DNA from: JBKECY01 sp047975025
Lineage (GTDB): Bacteria; Bacillota; Clostridia; Lachnospirales; Lachnospiraceae
Length of the DNA: 47,195 bases
Direction: 5' to 3'
Assembly: GCA_047975025.1 (NCBI GenBank)
Contig: JBKECY010000072.1
Location: forward strand, 1-47,195
Under the pieces are notes generated by a model. That model was not told where the DNA came from. It saw only the letters and a program-made list of their open reading frames with translations, and ran no database searches. The position numbers were made by a program, and so were the translations under genes. Shown piece after piece: positions 6,660 through 14,340 of this stretch (the first letter of the stretch is position 1; each line of letters starts with the position of its first letter).

Positions 6660-8523
6660 ATCTACCAAGGGCGGCAATACAACCATAGCGCGGCTGATGA
6701 AATATGTTTCTGGAACCTACCGTCTGCAGTTTATCATTGCAGTCATTGCCATTGTGTTAAGTGCATTGGCCAATACCGTAGCTCCGCTATCCCTGATGTT
6801 CATTATTGATGATTTTATTACCCCGCTGATCGGACAGACCACGCCGGACTATTCTGCATTGCTGCAGATTCTGCTGATTCTGGCCATCATCTTTTACTTA
6901 GGTGTACTTTGTACCTACCTGTACAACCGTTTGATGATCAATATCTCACAAGGTGTGCTAAAACGAATTCGGGATGATATGTTCGAGCATATGCAGACAC
7001 TTCCGATTTCTTTCTTTGATTCACATACTCATGGAGAGCTTATGAGTCTGTATACTAATGATACGGATGCACTGCGCCAGATGATCAGCCAAAGTATTCC
7101 TATGGCGTTCTCCTCGCTTTTCTCCGTTATTTCCATATTTATAGCGATGCTGGTGCTCAGCCCTCCGCTGGCAGTTATTGCCGTCGTTATCGTCATCATT
7201 ATGTTCTTTATTACCAAGAATCTGGGGCTAAAGAGCGCACGTCATTTTGCCGCACAGCAAAACGAGCTTGCCGATGTCACAGGCTACATTGAGGAGCAGA
7301 TCACCGGACAAAAGGTCGTCAAAGTATTTAACCATGAAGAACTTACCAAACGGGATTTTGATGCCATTAATACCGCGTTAAGCCACAGCATTGATAAAGC
7401 GAATACCTATGCCAATATCATGATGCCAATCATCAATAACCTGGGGAACGTACAGTACGTTCTGACCGCCATCGCGGCCGGTATACTCTCGATATTCGGT
7501 GTTGGCGGCATTACGCTGGGTGTAATTGTTTCTTATCTGCAGTTTACCAAAAGCTTTACGCAGCCTTTCGGACTGATTGCACAGCAGTTTAACGCTATCG
7601 CCATGGCACTTGCAGGCGCTGAGAGAATCTTCCGAATGATGGACGAGAAGCCTGAAACCGACGACGGCTATGTCGAGCTGGTCAATGCTTCATTTGATGA
7701 AAACAACAATATCATTGAGGAAAGTGAGCGTACGGGCATCTGGGCCTGGAAGCATCCGCATCATGACGGCACAACTACCTATACACAGCTCAAAGGTGAT
7801 GTGCGGTTCTATGATATGAGCTTCGGCTATACCGATAAGAAGATGGTGCTGCACAATATCTCTCTCTATGCGAAACCCGGTCAGAAACTGGCCTTCGTAG
7901 GTTCTACCGGTGCTGGCAAGACAACGATCACCAACCTGATCAACCGCTTTTACGATGTGCAGGATGGTAAAATCCGCTATGACGGAATCAACATCAACAA
8001 GATCAAAAAAGCAGATCTGCGTCACTCACTCGGCATCGTGCTGCAGGATACACATCTCTTTAGCGGCAGTATCTACGATAACATTTTGTACGGCAATCTG
8101 ACCGCTGGCAAAGAGGAAGTCTATGCCGCCGCCAAGCTTGCCAATGCCGATGATTTCATACGTCAGCTGCCGCAAGGCTATGATACGCCGCTGACCCATG
8201 ACGGCGAGTCTTTATCACAGGGACAGCGCCAGCTGTTATCGATCGCACGTGCTGCCATCGCCAATCCTCCGGTGCTGATATTGGATGAAGCGACCTCAAG
8301 TATTGACACACGTACAGAAAGTATCATTCAGCGTGGTATGGATGAGCTGATGAAAGACCGCACCGTCTTCGTCATCGCCCACCGCCTGTCAACAGTACGC
8401 AACAGCAACGCCATTATTGTATTGGAACATGGCGAAATCATTGAACGCGGAGCGCATGAAGAACTTCTGAAAGAAAAAGGAACCTATTATCAGTTGTATA
8501 CCGGCGCACTGGAACTTTCGTGA
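6652..8523 (+). CDS. Heterodimeric ABC exporter, subunit with consensus ATP site
   Basis: This is the partner of the preceding subunit, with six membrane helices and a C-terminal ATPase domain. The catalytic set is complete: Walker A GSTGAGKTT (417-425), Walker B with Asp545 and Glu546, and switch His577 (IAHR). Its signature reads LSQGQ instead of LSGGQ, which fits the usual pairing in which the weak signature faces the degenerate site of the other subunit. An insertion of about 45 residues (roughly 345-390) between membrane and ATPase parts is typical of the longer subunit. The start codon overlaps the stop of the previous gene, giving coupled translation. Confidence 0.92.
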   Translation: MSKSTKGGNTTIARLMKYVSGTYRLQFIIAVIAIVLSALANTVAPLSLMFIIDDFITPLIGQTTPDYSALLQILLILAIIFYLGVLCTYLYNRLMINISQGVLKRIRDDMFEHMQTLPISFFDSHTHGELMSLYTNDTDALRQMISQSIPMAFSSLFSVISIFIAMLVLSPPLAVIAVVIVIIMFFITKNLGLKSARHFAAQQNELADVTGYIEEQITGQKVVKVFNHEELTKRDFDAINTALSHSIDKANTYANIMMPIINNLGNVQYVLTAIAAGILSIFGVGGITLGVIVSYLQFTKSFTQPFGLIAQQFNAIAMALAGAERIFRMMDEKPETDDGYVELVNASFDENNNIIEESERTGIWAWKHPHHDGTTTYTQLKGDVRFYDMSFGYTDKKMVLHNISLYAKPGQKLAFVGSTGAGKTTITNLINRFYDVQDGKIRYDGININKIKKADLRHSLGIVLQDTHLFSGSIYDNILYGNLTAGKEEVYAAAKLANADDFIRQLPQGYDTPLTHDGESLSQGQRQLLSIARAAIANPPVLILDEATSSIDTRTESIIQRGMDELMKDRTVFVIAHRLSTVRNSNAIIVLEHGEIIERGAHEELLKEKGTYYQLYTGALELS

Positions 8524-8598
8524 CAGGTGCGCATCCACCAAAGTGTGGACAGGGGGGGGTACAAAAGAATGGATGTAGTTCAAAAGTTTGTTAAAATA

Positions 8599-8627
8599 TT
8601 GACACTTATAAAGCCTCATGCTATACT
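8599..8627 (+). promoter_or_regulatory. Promoter of the ZTP riboswitch-fhs transcript
   Basis: A full consensus TTGACA (8599-8604), a 17-base spacer and TATACT (8622-8627) place the transcript start near 8634, just ahead of the riboswitch. Confidence 0.8.
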
Positions 8628-8639
8628 AAGTAAGTAAAT

Positions 8640-8758
8640 CAAGAGTAAAGGCAGCTGCATCCTGACGGTTTTAAGTGGATTACCACACTGGATTTGGCTG
8701 TAATATCACGCCGACCGTCTGGGCAACATTTGCTATGGCGAATGTTGCCCCTTTTTTT
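8640..8758 (+). promoter_or_regulatory. ZTP (pfl motif) riboswitch with terminator expression platform
   Basis: The aptamer senses ZTP/ZMP, the alarmone of 10-formyl-THF shortage. The hallmark CCGTCTGGGC segment is at 8715-8724. Its CCGTC can pair with GACGG (8664-8668), and a small GUGG/CCAC hairpin (8675-8686) lies between them. The downstream platform is a 13-bp stem (8721-8733 with 8738-8750, loop TATG) followed by seven T residues, an intrinsic terminator that starts inside the conserved GGGC. Ligand binding should therefore prevent termination and switch on fhs, in line with known ZTP riboswitches on folate one-carbon genes. Confidence 0.92.
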
Positions 8759-8821
8759 ACCTGGAGTCTGCTGATATATGCTGTGCTGCCAATAAACGGA
8801 GGAAGTGAAAGGAGTTTTGTA

Positions 8822-10507
8822 ATGGATTACAAGTCTGACATTGAAATTGCCCAGGAATCAACCATGTCTCCGATTCTGGAGATTGCCCAAAAAGCAGGAA
8901 TTGATGAGAAATATCTGGAGCCTTACGGTAAGTATAAAGGTAAAATTGACTACAACCTGTTAAAAGAAACGGACGCTCCGGATGGAAAGCTGATTCTGGT
9001 CACAGCGATTAATCCTACACCTGCCGGTGAAGGAAAGACCACCACGACAGTAGGACTGGCAGACGGTCTGCAAAAATGCGGCAAAAATGTAATGGTCGCC
9101 CTTAGAGAACCTTCACTTGGCCCGGTCTTTGGTGTCAAGGGTGGTGCGGCCGGAGGCGGTTATGCACAAGTAGTTCCTATGGAAGATATCAATCTGCACT
9201 TTACAGGCGACTTTCACGCAATCGGTGCCGCCAACAACCTGCTGGCAGCTATGATCGATAATCATATTTTTCAGGGAAATGATTTAAATATCGACCCCAG
9301 AAAAATTACCTGGAGACGTTGTGTTGATATGAACGACCGTCAGCTTAGAAATATCATTGACGGGCTGGGCGGACGTACGGATGGTGTTGCCAGAGAAGAC
9401 GGATATGACATTACTGTTGCGTCTGAAATCATGGCTGTGCTGTGCCTCTCAGATGACATAACCGATTTGAAAAAGCGTCTGGCTCGCATTGTCATCGGCT
9501 ATACATACGGCAAAATCTCAGAGCAGCAGCCTGTTACCGCAGGAGATCTGCATGCCGAAGGCGCTATGTGCGCTCTGCTAAAGGATGCCTTAAAGCCCAA
9601 TCTGGTACAGACACTGGAGCATGTGCCAGCAATCGTACATGGCGGCCCATTTGCTAATATCGCACATGGCTGTAACTCAGTCATTGCTACCAAGATGGCT
9701 TTAAAGCTCGGTGATTATGCAATCACAGAGGCAGGATTCGGTGCCGACCTGGGTGCTGAGAAATTCCTCGATATCAAATGCCGTCTGGCAGGTCTGACAC
9801 CTTCTGCTGTTGTGCTGGTCGCTACCGTACGCGCGTTAAAATACAATGGCGGTGTCGCTAAAGCAGATCTCAACTCAGAGAATCTCGAAACACTTGAGAA
9901 AGGACTTCCGAACCTGCTGCAGCATGTTGATAATATCAAAAATGTATATGGTCTGCCTTGCGTTGTAGCCATTAATGCATTCCCGACAGATACAAAGGCT
10001 GAATTAGAGCTGGTAAGAGAAAAATGTCAGGCTCTCGGTGTAAATGTGGCTCTCTCCGAAGTATGGGCCAAAGGCGGCGAAGGCGGCGTGGAACTTGCCA
10101 AAGAAATCATTCGTCTGGCTGAAGAACCCAGCGAGTTCAAGTTCGCTTATGATTTGGACGGTACGATTGAGGAACGACTGAATACAATCGTGCAGAGAAT
10201 CTATCATGGTAAAAAAGCCGTTCTGACTGCAACTGCCCAAAAGCAGGCAGAGCAGTTGACAAAGATGGGATTCGGGAATTCTCCGATCTGCGTTGCCAAG
10301 ACGCAGTACAGCTTTACGGACGACCAGACGCTTCTGGGCGCACCTAAGGATTTTGAGGTAACGGTTCGTAATCTTAAAATGTCTGCCGGGGCTGGCTTTA
10401 TCGTAGCTCTGACCGGTGAAATCATGACAATGCCGGGGCTTCCTAAAGTTCCAGCTGCGGAAAGAATTGATGTGGACGCGACTGGAAAGATTCAGGGATT
10501 GTTTTAA
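8822..10507 (+). CDS. fhs: Formate--tetrahydrofolate ligase
   Basis: The enzyme joins formate and THF with ATP to make 10-formyl-THF, for purine synthesis and, in acetogens, for the methyl branch of the Wood-Ljungdahl pathway. The ATP-binding loop PTPAGEGKTTT is at residues 66-76, and the length of 561 residues matches the family. I choose the ATG at 8822, preceded by GGAG seven bases upstream. A longer in-frame start at 8675 would lie inside the riboswitch. Expression is under the ZTP riboswitch and ends at a strong terminator. Two of the window's UroD-like proteins could deliver methyl groups into the same folate pool, but that link is speculative. Confidence 0.97.
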   Translation: MDYKSDIEIAQESTMSPILEIAQKAGIDEKYLEPYGKYKGKIDYNLLKETDAPDGKLILVTAINPTPAGEGKTTTTVGLADGLQKCGKNVMVALREPSLGPVFGVKGGAAGGGYAQVVPMEDINLHFTGDFHAIGAANNLLAAMIDNHIFQGNDLNIDPRKITWRRCVDMNDRQLRNIIDGLGGRTDGVAREDGYDITVASEIMAVLCLSDDITDLKKRLARIVIGYTYGKISEQQPVTAGDLHAEGAMCALLKDALKPNLVQTLEHVPAIVHGGPFANIAHGCNSVIATKMALKLGDYAITEAGFGADLGAEKFLDIKCRLAGLTPSAVVLVATVRALKYNGGVAKADLNSENLETLEKGLPNLLQHVDNIKNVYGLPCVVAINAFPTDTKAELELVREKCQALGVNVALSEVWAKGGEGGVELAKEIIRLAEEPSEFKFAYDLDGTIEERLNTIVQRIYHGKKAVLTATAQKQAEQLTKMGFGNSPICVAKTQYSFTDDQTLLGAPKDFEVTVRNLKMSAGAGFIVALTGEIMTMPGLPKVPAAERIDVDATGKIQGLF

Positions 10508-10533
10508 AGGATTGTTCTATAGGATCGTACTAC

Positions 10534-10576
10534 AAAACCCCGGCGTTTCGGAGTCTCCGAAACACCGGGGTTTTTA
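10534..10576. terminator. Bidirectional terminator between fhs and mgsA
   Basis: A long stem (10538-10552 with 10556-10570, one mismatch) has an A-run before it and a T-run after it, so it can stop fhs from the left and mgsA from the right. Confidence 0.9.
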
Positions 10577-10603
10577 ATGTATGTTTCCCAGTCTTCTTTG
10601 TAC

Positions 10604-11074
10604 TTACATATGTTCTGCGCGTTCTTCCACAGTCTTTTTAAAATTAATGACCTCATGATCATATTTTTGTGTCATGAATTTAGAGGTAATCATAAAATCT
10701 GCCGTCGCTTTGTTAATGGCCATCGGGATATCGTACACCTGTGCAATACGCATCAGAGCCTTAACGTCCGGGTCATGCGGCTGTGCTGTCAGAGGGTCGG
10801 CAAAAAAGACTACAAAATCGATAACACCCTCGACAATCTTGGCACCGATCTGCTGGTCACCGCCAAGCGGTCCGCTGTTATAGCCCTTAATCACAAGACC
10901 CGTCTGATCCGCAATCATACGTGCCGTTGTTCCGGTACCATACAGGTTATGCTTCTCCAATATTGCTTTATTATGCTGACACCACTCAATCAATTTCGGT
11001 TTTTCATTATCATGCGCAATTAATGCGATATCCTTTTTTTCTTCAATTGTAAATGTAATATATTCCTGACTCAT
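10604..11074 (-). CDS. mgsA: Methylglyoxal synthase
   Basis: MgsA converts dihydroxyacetone phosphate to methylglyoxal and phosphate, a relief valve when sugar phosphates build up. The family motif GPLGGDQQ carries the catalytic Asp73. The DPLTAQPHDPDV segment supplies His100 and Asp103, and His21 matches the conserved N-terminal histidine. The length of 156 residues is normal. An AACGGAGG site precedes the ATG. It is convergent with fhs and shares its terminator. A window rich in sugar catabolic genes fits a need for this bypass. Confidence 0.96.
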   Translation of the reverse strand: MSQEYITFTIEEKKDIALIAHDNEKPKLIEWCQHNKAILEKHNLYGTGTTARMIADQTGLVIKGYNSGPLGGDQQIGAKIVEGVIDFVVFFADPLTAQPHDPDVKALMRIAQVYDIPMAINKATADFMITSKFMTQKYDHEVINFKKTVEERAEHM

Positions 11075-11190
11075 GTCATTCCTCCGTTTCTTATCTTATG
11101 CAATACAATTACATATACATTCTATCATGTTGGACAGTCACCGTATAGGCTTTCCTATGTAAAATAGCAAAGTTTTGTGTAAATAAGCAG

Positions 11191-11218
11191 AAAAAAGCAC
11201 TGCCGCGCAGCGCCTTTT
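11191..11218 (-). terminator. Terminator downstream of the first UroD-like gene
   Basis: On the minus strand AAAAGGCGCTG pairs with CAGTGCTTTTTT (two G-U pairs) around a five-base loop, ending in a U-run. It lies about 20 bases after the UroD-like stop codon. Confidence 0.75.
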
Positions 11219-11237
11219 CCAATATACATGCTATTAT

Positions 11238-12233
11238 TTATTTGAATAATTCTTTGCTCATTTCATCAATTTTTGCAGTAACAGCTTCATACACACCCGG
11301 GTAGATACTTCCTACACCGCCCATGGTAGAACAAGGAATGTAATATTTCGTTCCGTTGCTTTTGCATACTTCTTCCACTACTTTATCTACATTTTCCTTT
11401 GTCCAGTCTTCTCTGTCGATCAGACCATTATCGATGCCGCCCATAAATGTAATCTGTCCGGCATATTCTTTGATCAGAGTCGGGATATCATTCGTAGACA
11501 TTACACCCTGCCATATATCAATTCCCATTTCGATCATGGACGGAACCAGATTGGCACCATAAGAATCTGAATGATGTATGATAATACAGCCCTGCTCCTT
11601 GTAGAAACCATAGATTTTCTTATAGGCAGGTACCATGAACTTCTCGAACATTTCAGGAGAAATGAAGGATGAAATCTGGCTGCCCCAGTCATCATGATGG
11701 AAAATCGCATCTGGATTCATGTGTTTCATCAGTTCTTTGCCATATGCAATCTCCCAGTCAGCCAGAAAATCAATCAGCTCTTCAAGGGCTTCCGGCTCTG
11801 CGTAGAAGTTGACCAGTGTTTCTTCCATATCCATTAGATAATGGAGTTTCTCGAAGATTCCAGGTGCTACGAATGCAGTCACGAACTTCTCTTTGCGATC
11901 TACCGCATCTGCTTCCTTCTTCGTCTCTGCCCAATCTTCATCACTGTAAAGTACCGTAGGAGCTTTCACTACTTTTTTCCATTCTGTGATGTCCTGCACT
12001 ACTGTATGCTCGTCATCATGTATCGGGAATGCGCCCGGTGCTCCCAGCGGATAGCTTACAGTTACGCCCCAGCCATTTACTTCTGTACTGCCCTGCTCCA
12101 TAGTGTAAACAAAGCCGCCAATGCCTTTGATGATTGGATCCAGTACGATTTCAAATGGCTCATATTGATTCACGTATCTGTCGGGATTTCCTCCCCGAAT
12201 GGTTTCTAACAGGTTCTCTCTTTTAGTCAGCAT
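11238..12233 (-). CDS. UroD-fold protein (uroporphyrinogen decarboxylase / MtaA-type methyltransferase family) 1
   Basis: The 331-residue protein has the UroD TIM-barrel fold shared by heme-pathway HemE and by methyltransferases of the MtaA/MtvB type, which bind zinc and move methyl groups to or from corrinoids. A His-His-Ser-Asp stretch (about residue 220) and a late PCSTMGG cysteine may form a metal site. The arginine-rich N-terminal motif of genuine HemE is not seen, and no heme genes are near, so a HemE role is unlikely. The ATG at 12233 has AAGGAG seven bases upstream; reading further upstream gives a non-homologous tail. It is a single-gene transcript with its own promoter and terminators on both sides. 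The substrate is unknown. Confidence 0.75.
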   Translation of the reverse strand: MLTKRENLLETIRGGNPDRYVNQYEPFEIVLDPIIKGIGGFVYTMEQGSTEVNGWGVTVSYPLGAPGAFPIHDDEHTVVQDITEWKKVVKAPTVLYSDEDWAETKKEADAVDRKEKFVTAFVAPGIFEKLHYLMDMEETLVNFYAEPEALEELIDFLADWEIAYGKELMKHMNPDAIFHHDDWGSQISSFISPEMFEKFMVPAYKKIYGFYKEQGCIIIHHSDSYGANLVPSMIEMGIDIWQGVMSTNDIPTLIKEYAGQITFMGGIDNGLIDREDWTKENVDKVVEEVCKSNGTKYYIPCSTMGGVGSIYPGVYEAVTAKIDEMSKELFK

Positions 12234-12300
12234 AATGATTCTCCTTTTTCTTCTTTCTTGGTCACTTACGCAAGTTATGTCATGCGATTCTCTACAAAAA

Positions 12301-12329
12301 AGTATACTCATCATCTGAAAAAATGTACA
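12301..12329 (-). promoter_or_regulatory. Promoter of the first UroD-like gene
   Basis: TGTACA (12324-12329) and TATACT (12301-12306) on the minus strand are 17 bases apart. A perfect dyad (12329-12342) abuts the -35 box. Confidence 0.5.
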
Positions 12330-12342
12330 TACTACATAGTAT
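12329..12342. promoter_or_regulatory. Palindromic operator candidate
   Basis: ATACTA and TAGTAT form a perfect inverted repeat with a two-base centre, immediately upstream of the -35 box of the UroD-like gene. This position suits an activator or a repressor. No matching regulator can be named. Confidence 0.4.
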
Positions 12343-12383
12343 TTGACTTTTTTACAGCCGTACAATATAGTTTGTAGCAGACA

Positions 12384-12419
12384 GCAAAAATCCCTCCAAA
12401 ATAAGCGAGGGATTTTTGC
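12384..12419. terminator. Bidirectional terminator after the DUF308 gene
   Basis: GCAAAAATCCCTC (12384-12396) and its complement (12407-12419) form a 13-bp stem with a ten-base loop, with A and T runs inside the stem. It separates the DUF308 gene from the UroD-like promoter. Confidence 0.8.
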
Positions 12420-12447
12420 CGTATTGTACAATTGTAACAACGTCACG

Positions 12448-12981
12448 TTACCGGGGTGAGTAACGGCTGATGGAAAGAATAATGCACTGTATACCGATTA
12501 GAAGCATGTAAATCGCAACAATATAGGCCAGTGTTGCCGCACTTGACAGCGGGTTGAACAGCAGAAGTGCGCCTGCCATGATGCCCAATATATTGAGGAT
12601 AATGGTCAGCCAATACCAGCCCTTGTTCTCACTGTTCCATAACTCCAGGTAGACCAGATTCATAATACAATCTGTGATGAACCAGATTGGGAACAGTACT
12701 GCCAACGCCACGACGCCAACGTTAATGTTGAATACCAGAAGAATCCCCAGACCAATATCGAAGATTCCTGCAATCAGGTGGATAACACTCGAATACCCCA
12801 GTTCACGCCGGATCAGCACATATCTGGAAATAACTGAAATTCCGCGAATCACCATGGCAATACTAAAGACAAATACCATCGTTCCCAAAATGCCGGTGGG
12901 GTTCGCAAATGCCAGAATACTGATTATAATGAAGATAATCCCTTCAATCAGTTCAATAAAATCAATTCCTTTTTTACTCAT
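12448..12981 (-). CDS. HdeD/DUF308-family membrane protein
   Basis: The 177-residue protein is almost entirely hydrophobic, with about six transmembrane helices in the repeated pattern of the HdeD/DUF308 family. HdeD itself is an acid-resistance membrane protein of enterobacteria; the role in Clostridia is unknown. A GAGGAGG site precedes the ATG. It lies about 110 bases after the inositol dehydrogenase gene on the same strand and could be read from it, although an inverted repeat in the gap (13033-13040 and 13070-13077) hints at separate control. Confidence 0.85.
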   Translation of the reverse strand: MSKKGIDFIELIEGIIFIIISILAFANPTGILGTMVFVFSIAMVIRGISVISRYVLIRRELGYSSVIHLIAGIFDIGLGILLVFNINVGVVALAVLFPIWFITDCIMNLVYLELWNSENKGWYWLTIILNILGIMAGALLLFNPLSSAATLAYIVAIYMLLIGIQCIILSISRYSPR

Positions 12982-13094
12982 ACAAATCCTCCTCTCCTAC
13001 CCTCAGTTCCATACTAAAATTGTATTATTTCTTACTACTTATATAGTAAACCTTTTTTATGGATTCTACAAGTAGTATCCTTGGAGAAATTGTA

Positions 13095-14117
13095 TTATTG
13101 GGATATTTTTCGATAAAATTCCGGGCAGGATTCCATATGGATCTGCACCTTGGTCTGGGTGTCTCTGGCTCTGGAAGCTGCGGCTGCCGTAACCTGCCCC
13201 GCATAGCCGTCCCAGGCAGTCGGTCCCTCTACTGTGTTGTTATGACATGCGCGAATCCACTCTTGGAATTCTATATCATAGGCTTCCTCAAAACGCTCCG
13301 ACCAGTCGCGGCAGATGGGAGTCACCCGGGACGCATTCGTGCGTACCATTGCATTTGATGGCTCGGGCAGACTGATAATCCCTTCTTCACAGCAGATCTC
13401 ACATTTAATGTCATATCCATAATGACAGTTGACAAATGCCTCAACATCGATGTACACTCCGGATTTTGTAGTCAATATCATGATCTGCGGGTCTTGAAGA
13501 ATTTCACTGGCATATTTGGTCTTTTTGGGAAATACAACCTCTGCCGTAGCATACTCTTCCTCTAAGAGCCAGCGCAGCACATCGATTTCGTGAATCATAG
13601 AATTTTCAACAGCCATCGGTGTATCATAGAACTCCGGTACATCGTAGTTGCGGTGCGCACAGTGCAGCATCAATGGCTCTCCGTAGGTGCGCTCCTGCAC
13701 TGCCTTCTTGAGCTGTCTGTATCCGGAATCGTATCGGCGCATAAAGCCGACCTGTACCAGATGTTTCCCGCCTGCCATCTCTGCCTCCATAATTCTTTGG
13801 CAGGCCTCAGCCTCCGGCGCCAGGGGTTTTTCACAAAAGACAAATTTCCCGGCGGCAATAGCCGCCATAACGTATTGCTCATGATAGGAATCCAGTGTGG
13901 TCACGATCACAGCATCCAGATTATCTGCTGCAATCATTTCTTCACCCGAGGCGAAGAATTCACAACCATATTCCTGTGCCGCCTTTCGGCCATATTCTTC
14001 GTTGGCATCTGAGCAGGCGACAACACGCCCCCCCTGCAGTTTCTCATTGATTCTTTTCATGTGTGTCCGGCCTATGGCACCTGTACCTACGACTCCGATT
14101 CTTAGTTCCTGCTTCAC
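13095..14117 (-). CDS. iolG: Inositol 2-dehydrogenase-like Gfo/Idh/MocA oxidoreductase
   Basis: The protein resembles Bacillus IolG, which oxidises myo-inositol to the 2-keto form with NAD. It has a Rossmann motif GVVGTGAIG (residues 8-16), the catalytic EKP with Lys97, the segment GFMRRYDSGY (124-133), MIHEIDVL with His176, and the C-terminal GPTAWDGY. At the position of the catalytic Asp172 of the Bacillus enzyme, as I recall it, this protein has Asn172, so substrate range may differ. The start is a GTG with AGGAGGG eight bases upstream. It is divergent from an AraC gene and close to an RbsABC-type importer. The later enzymes IolB, IolD and a clear IolE are not seen. Confidence 0.82.
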   Translation of the reverse strand: MKQELRIGVVGTGAIGRTHMKRINEKLQGGRVVACSDANEEYGRKAAQEYGCEFFASGEEMIAADNLDAVIVTTLDSYHEQYVMAAIAAGKFVFCEKPLAPEAEACQRIMEAEMAGGKHLVQVGFMRRYDSGYRQLKKAVQERTYGEPLMLHCAHRNYDVPEFYDTPMAVENSMIHEIDVLRWLLEEEYATAEVVFPKKTKYASEILQDPQIMILTTKSGVYIDVEAFVNCHYGYDIKCEICCEEGIISLPEPSNAMVRTNASRVTPICRDWSERFEEAYDIEFQEWIRACHNNTVEGPTAWDGYAGQVTAAAASRARDTQTKVQIHMESCPEFYRKISQ

Positions 14118-14207
14118 GTTAACTCCCTCCTTTTATACAAGCTTTTTTATAGCACGTTTCTTGTTTTACTCTCTGGTACTCCCTCATTTTTCCTTCTTTG
14201 TTTGAAA

Positions 14208-14271
14208 AGTATAGCATGTTTATAGTGCTTACTATAAGAACTATAAAATTACACTTTTAGCACAAATCAAT
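14208..14271 (-). promoter_or_regulatory. iolG promoter with AraC-type half-sites
   Basis: The minus-strand -10 box TATACT (14208-14213) sits in the context AGTATAGCATG, identical over 11 bases to the promoter of the TIM-barrel gene at 22106. Upstream lie AAGAACTATAAAATT (14236-14250) and TAGCACAAATCAAT (14258-14271), the second a member of a motif found in several promoters of this window. The arrangement looks like two AraC half-sites next to the -35 region. Confidence 0.55.
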
Positions 14272-14279
14272 TTTATAAC

Positions 14280-14308
14280 TTTACTTTTCTGTGCAACGCG
14301 AGTATGAT
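14280..14308 (+). promoter_or_regulatory. Promoter of the first AraC regulator
   Basis: TTTACT (14280-14285), 17 bases and TATGAT (14303-14308) precede the AraC gene. It is back to back with the iolG promoter, so both can share operators. Confidence 0.5.
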
Positions 14309-14340
14309 GAAGACAGATGAAACTTTTCAGGAGGTACAGT

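Noticed and set aside
8524..8575. Terminator after the exporter pair (TCCAC/GTGGA hairpin followed by a run of eight G)
   Set aside because: The stem is only five base pairs and no T-run follows; the G-run has no clear function.
11238..12233. HemE of heme biosynthesis
   Set aside because: The arginine-rich N-terminal HemE signature is missing and no other heme genes are near; the UroD superfamily includes many methyltransferases.
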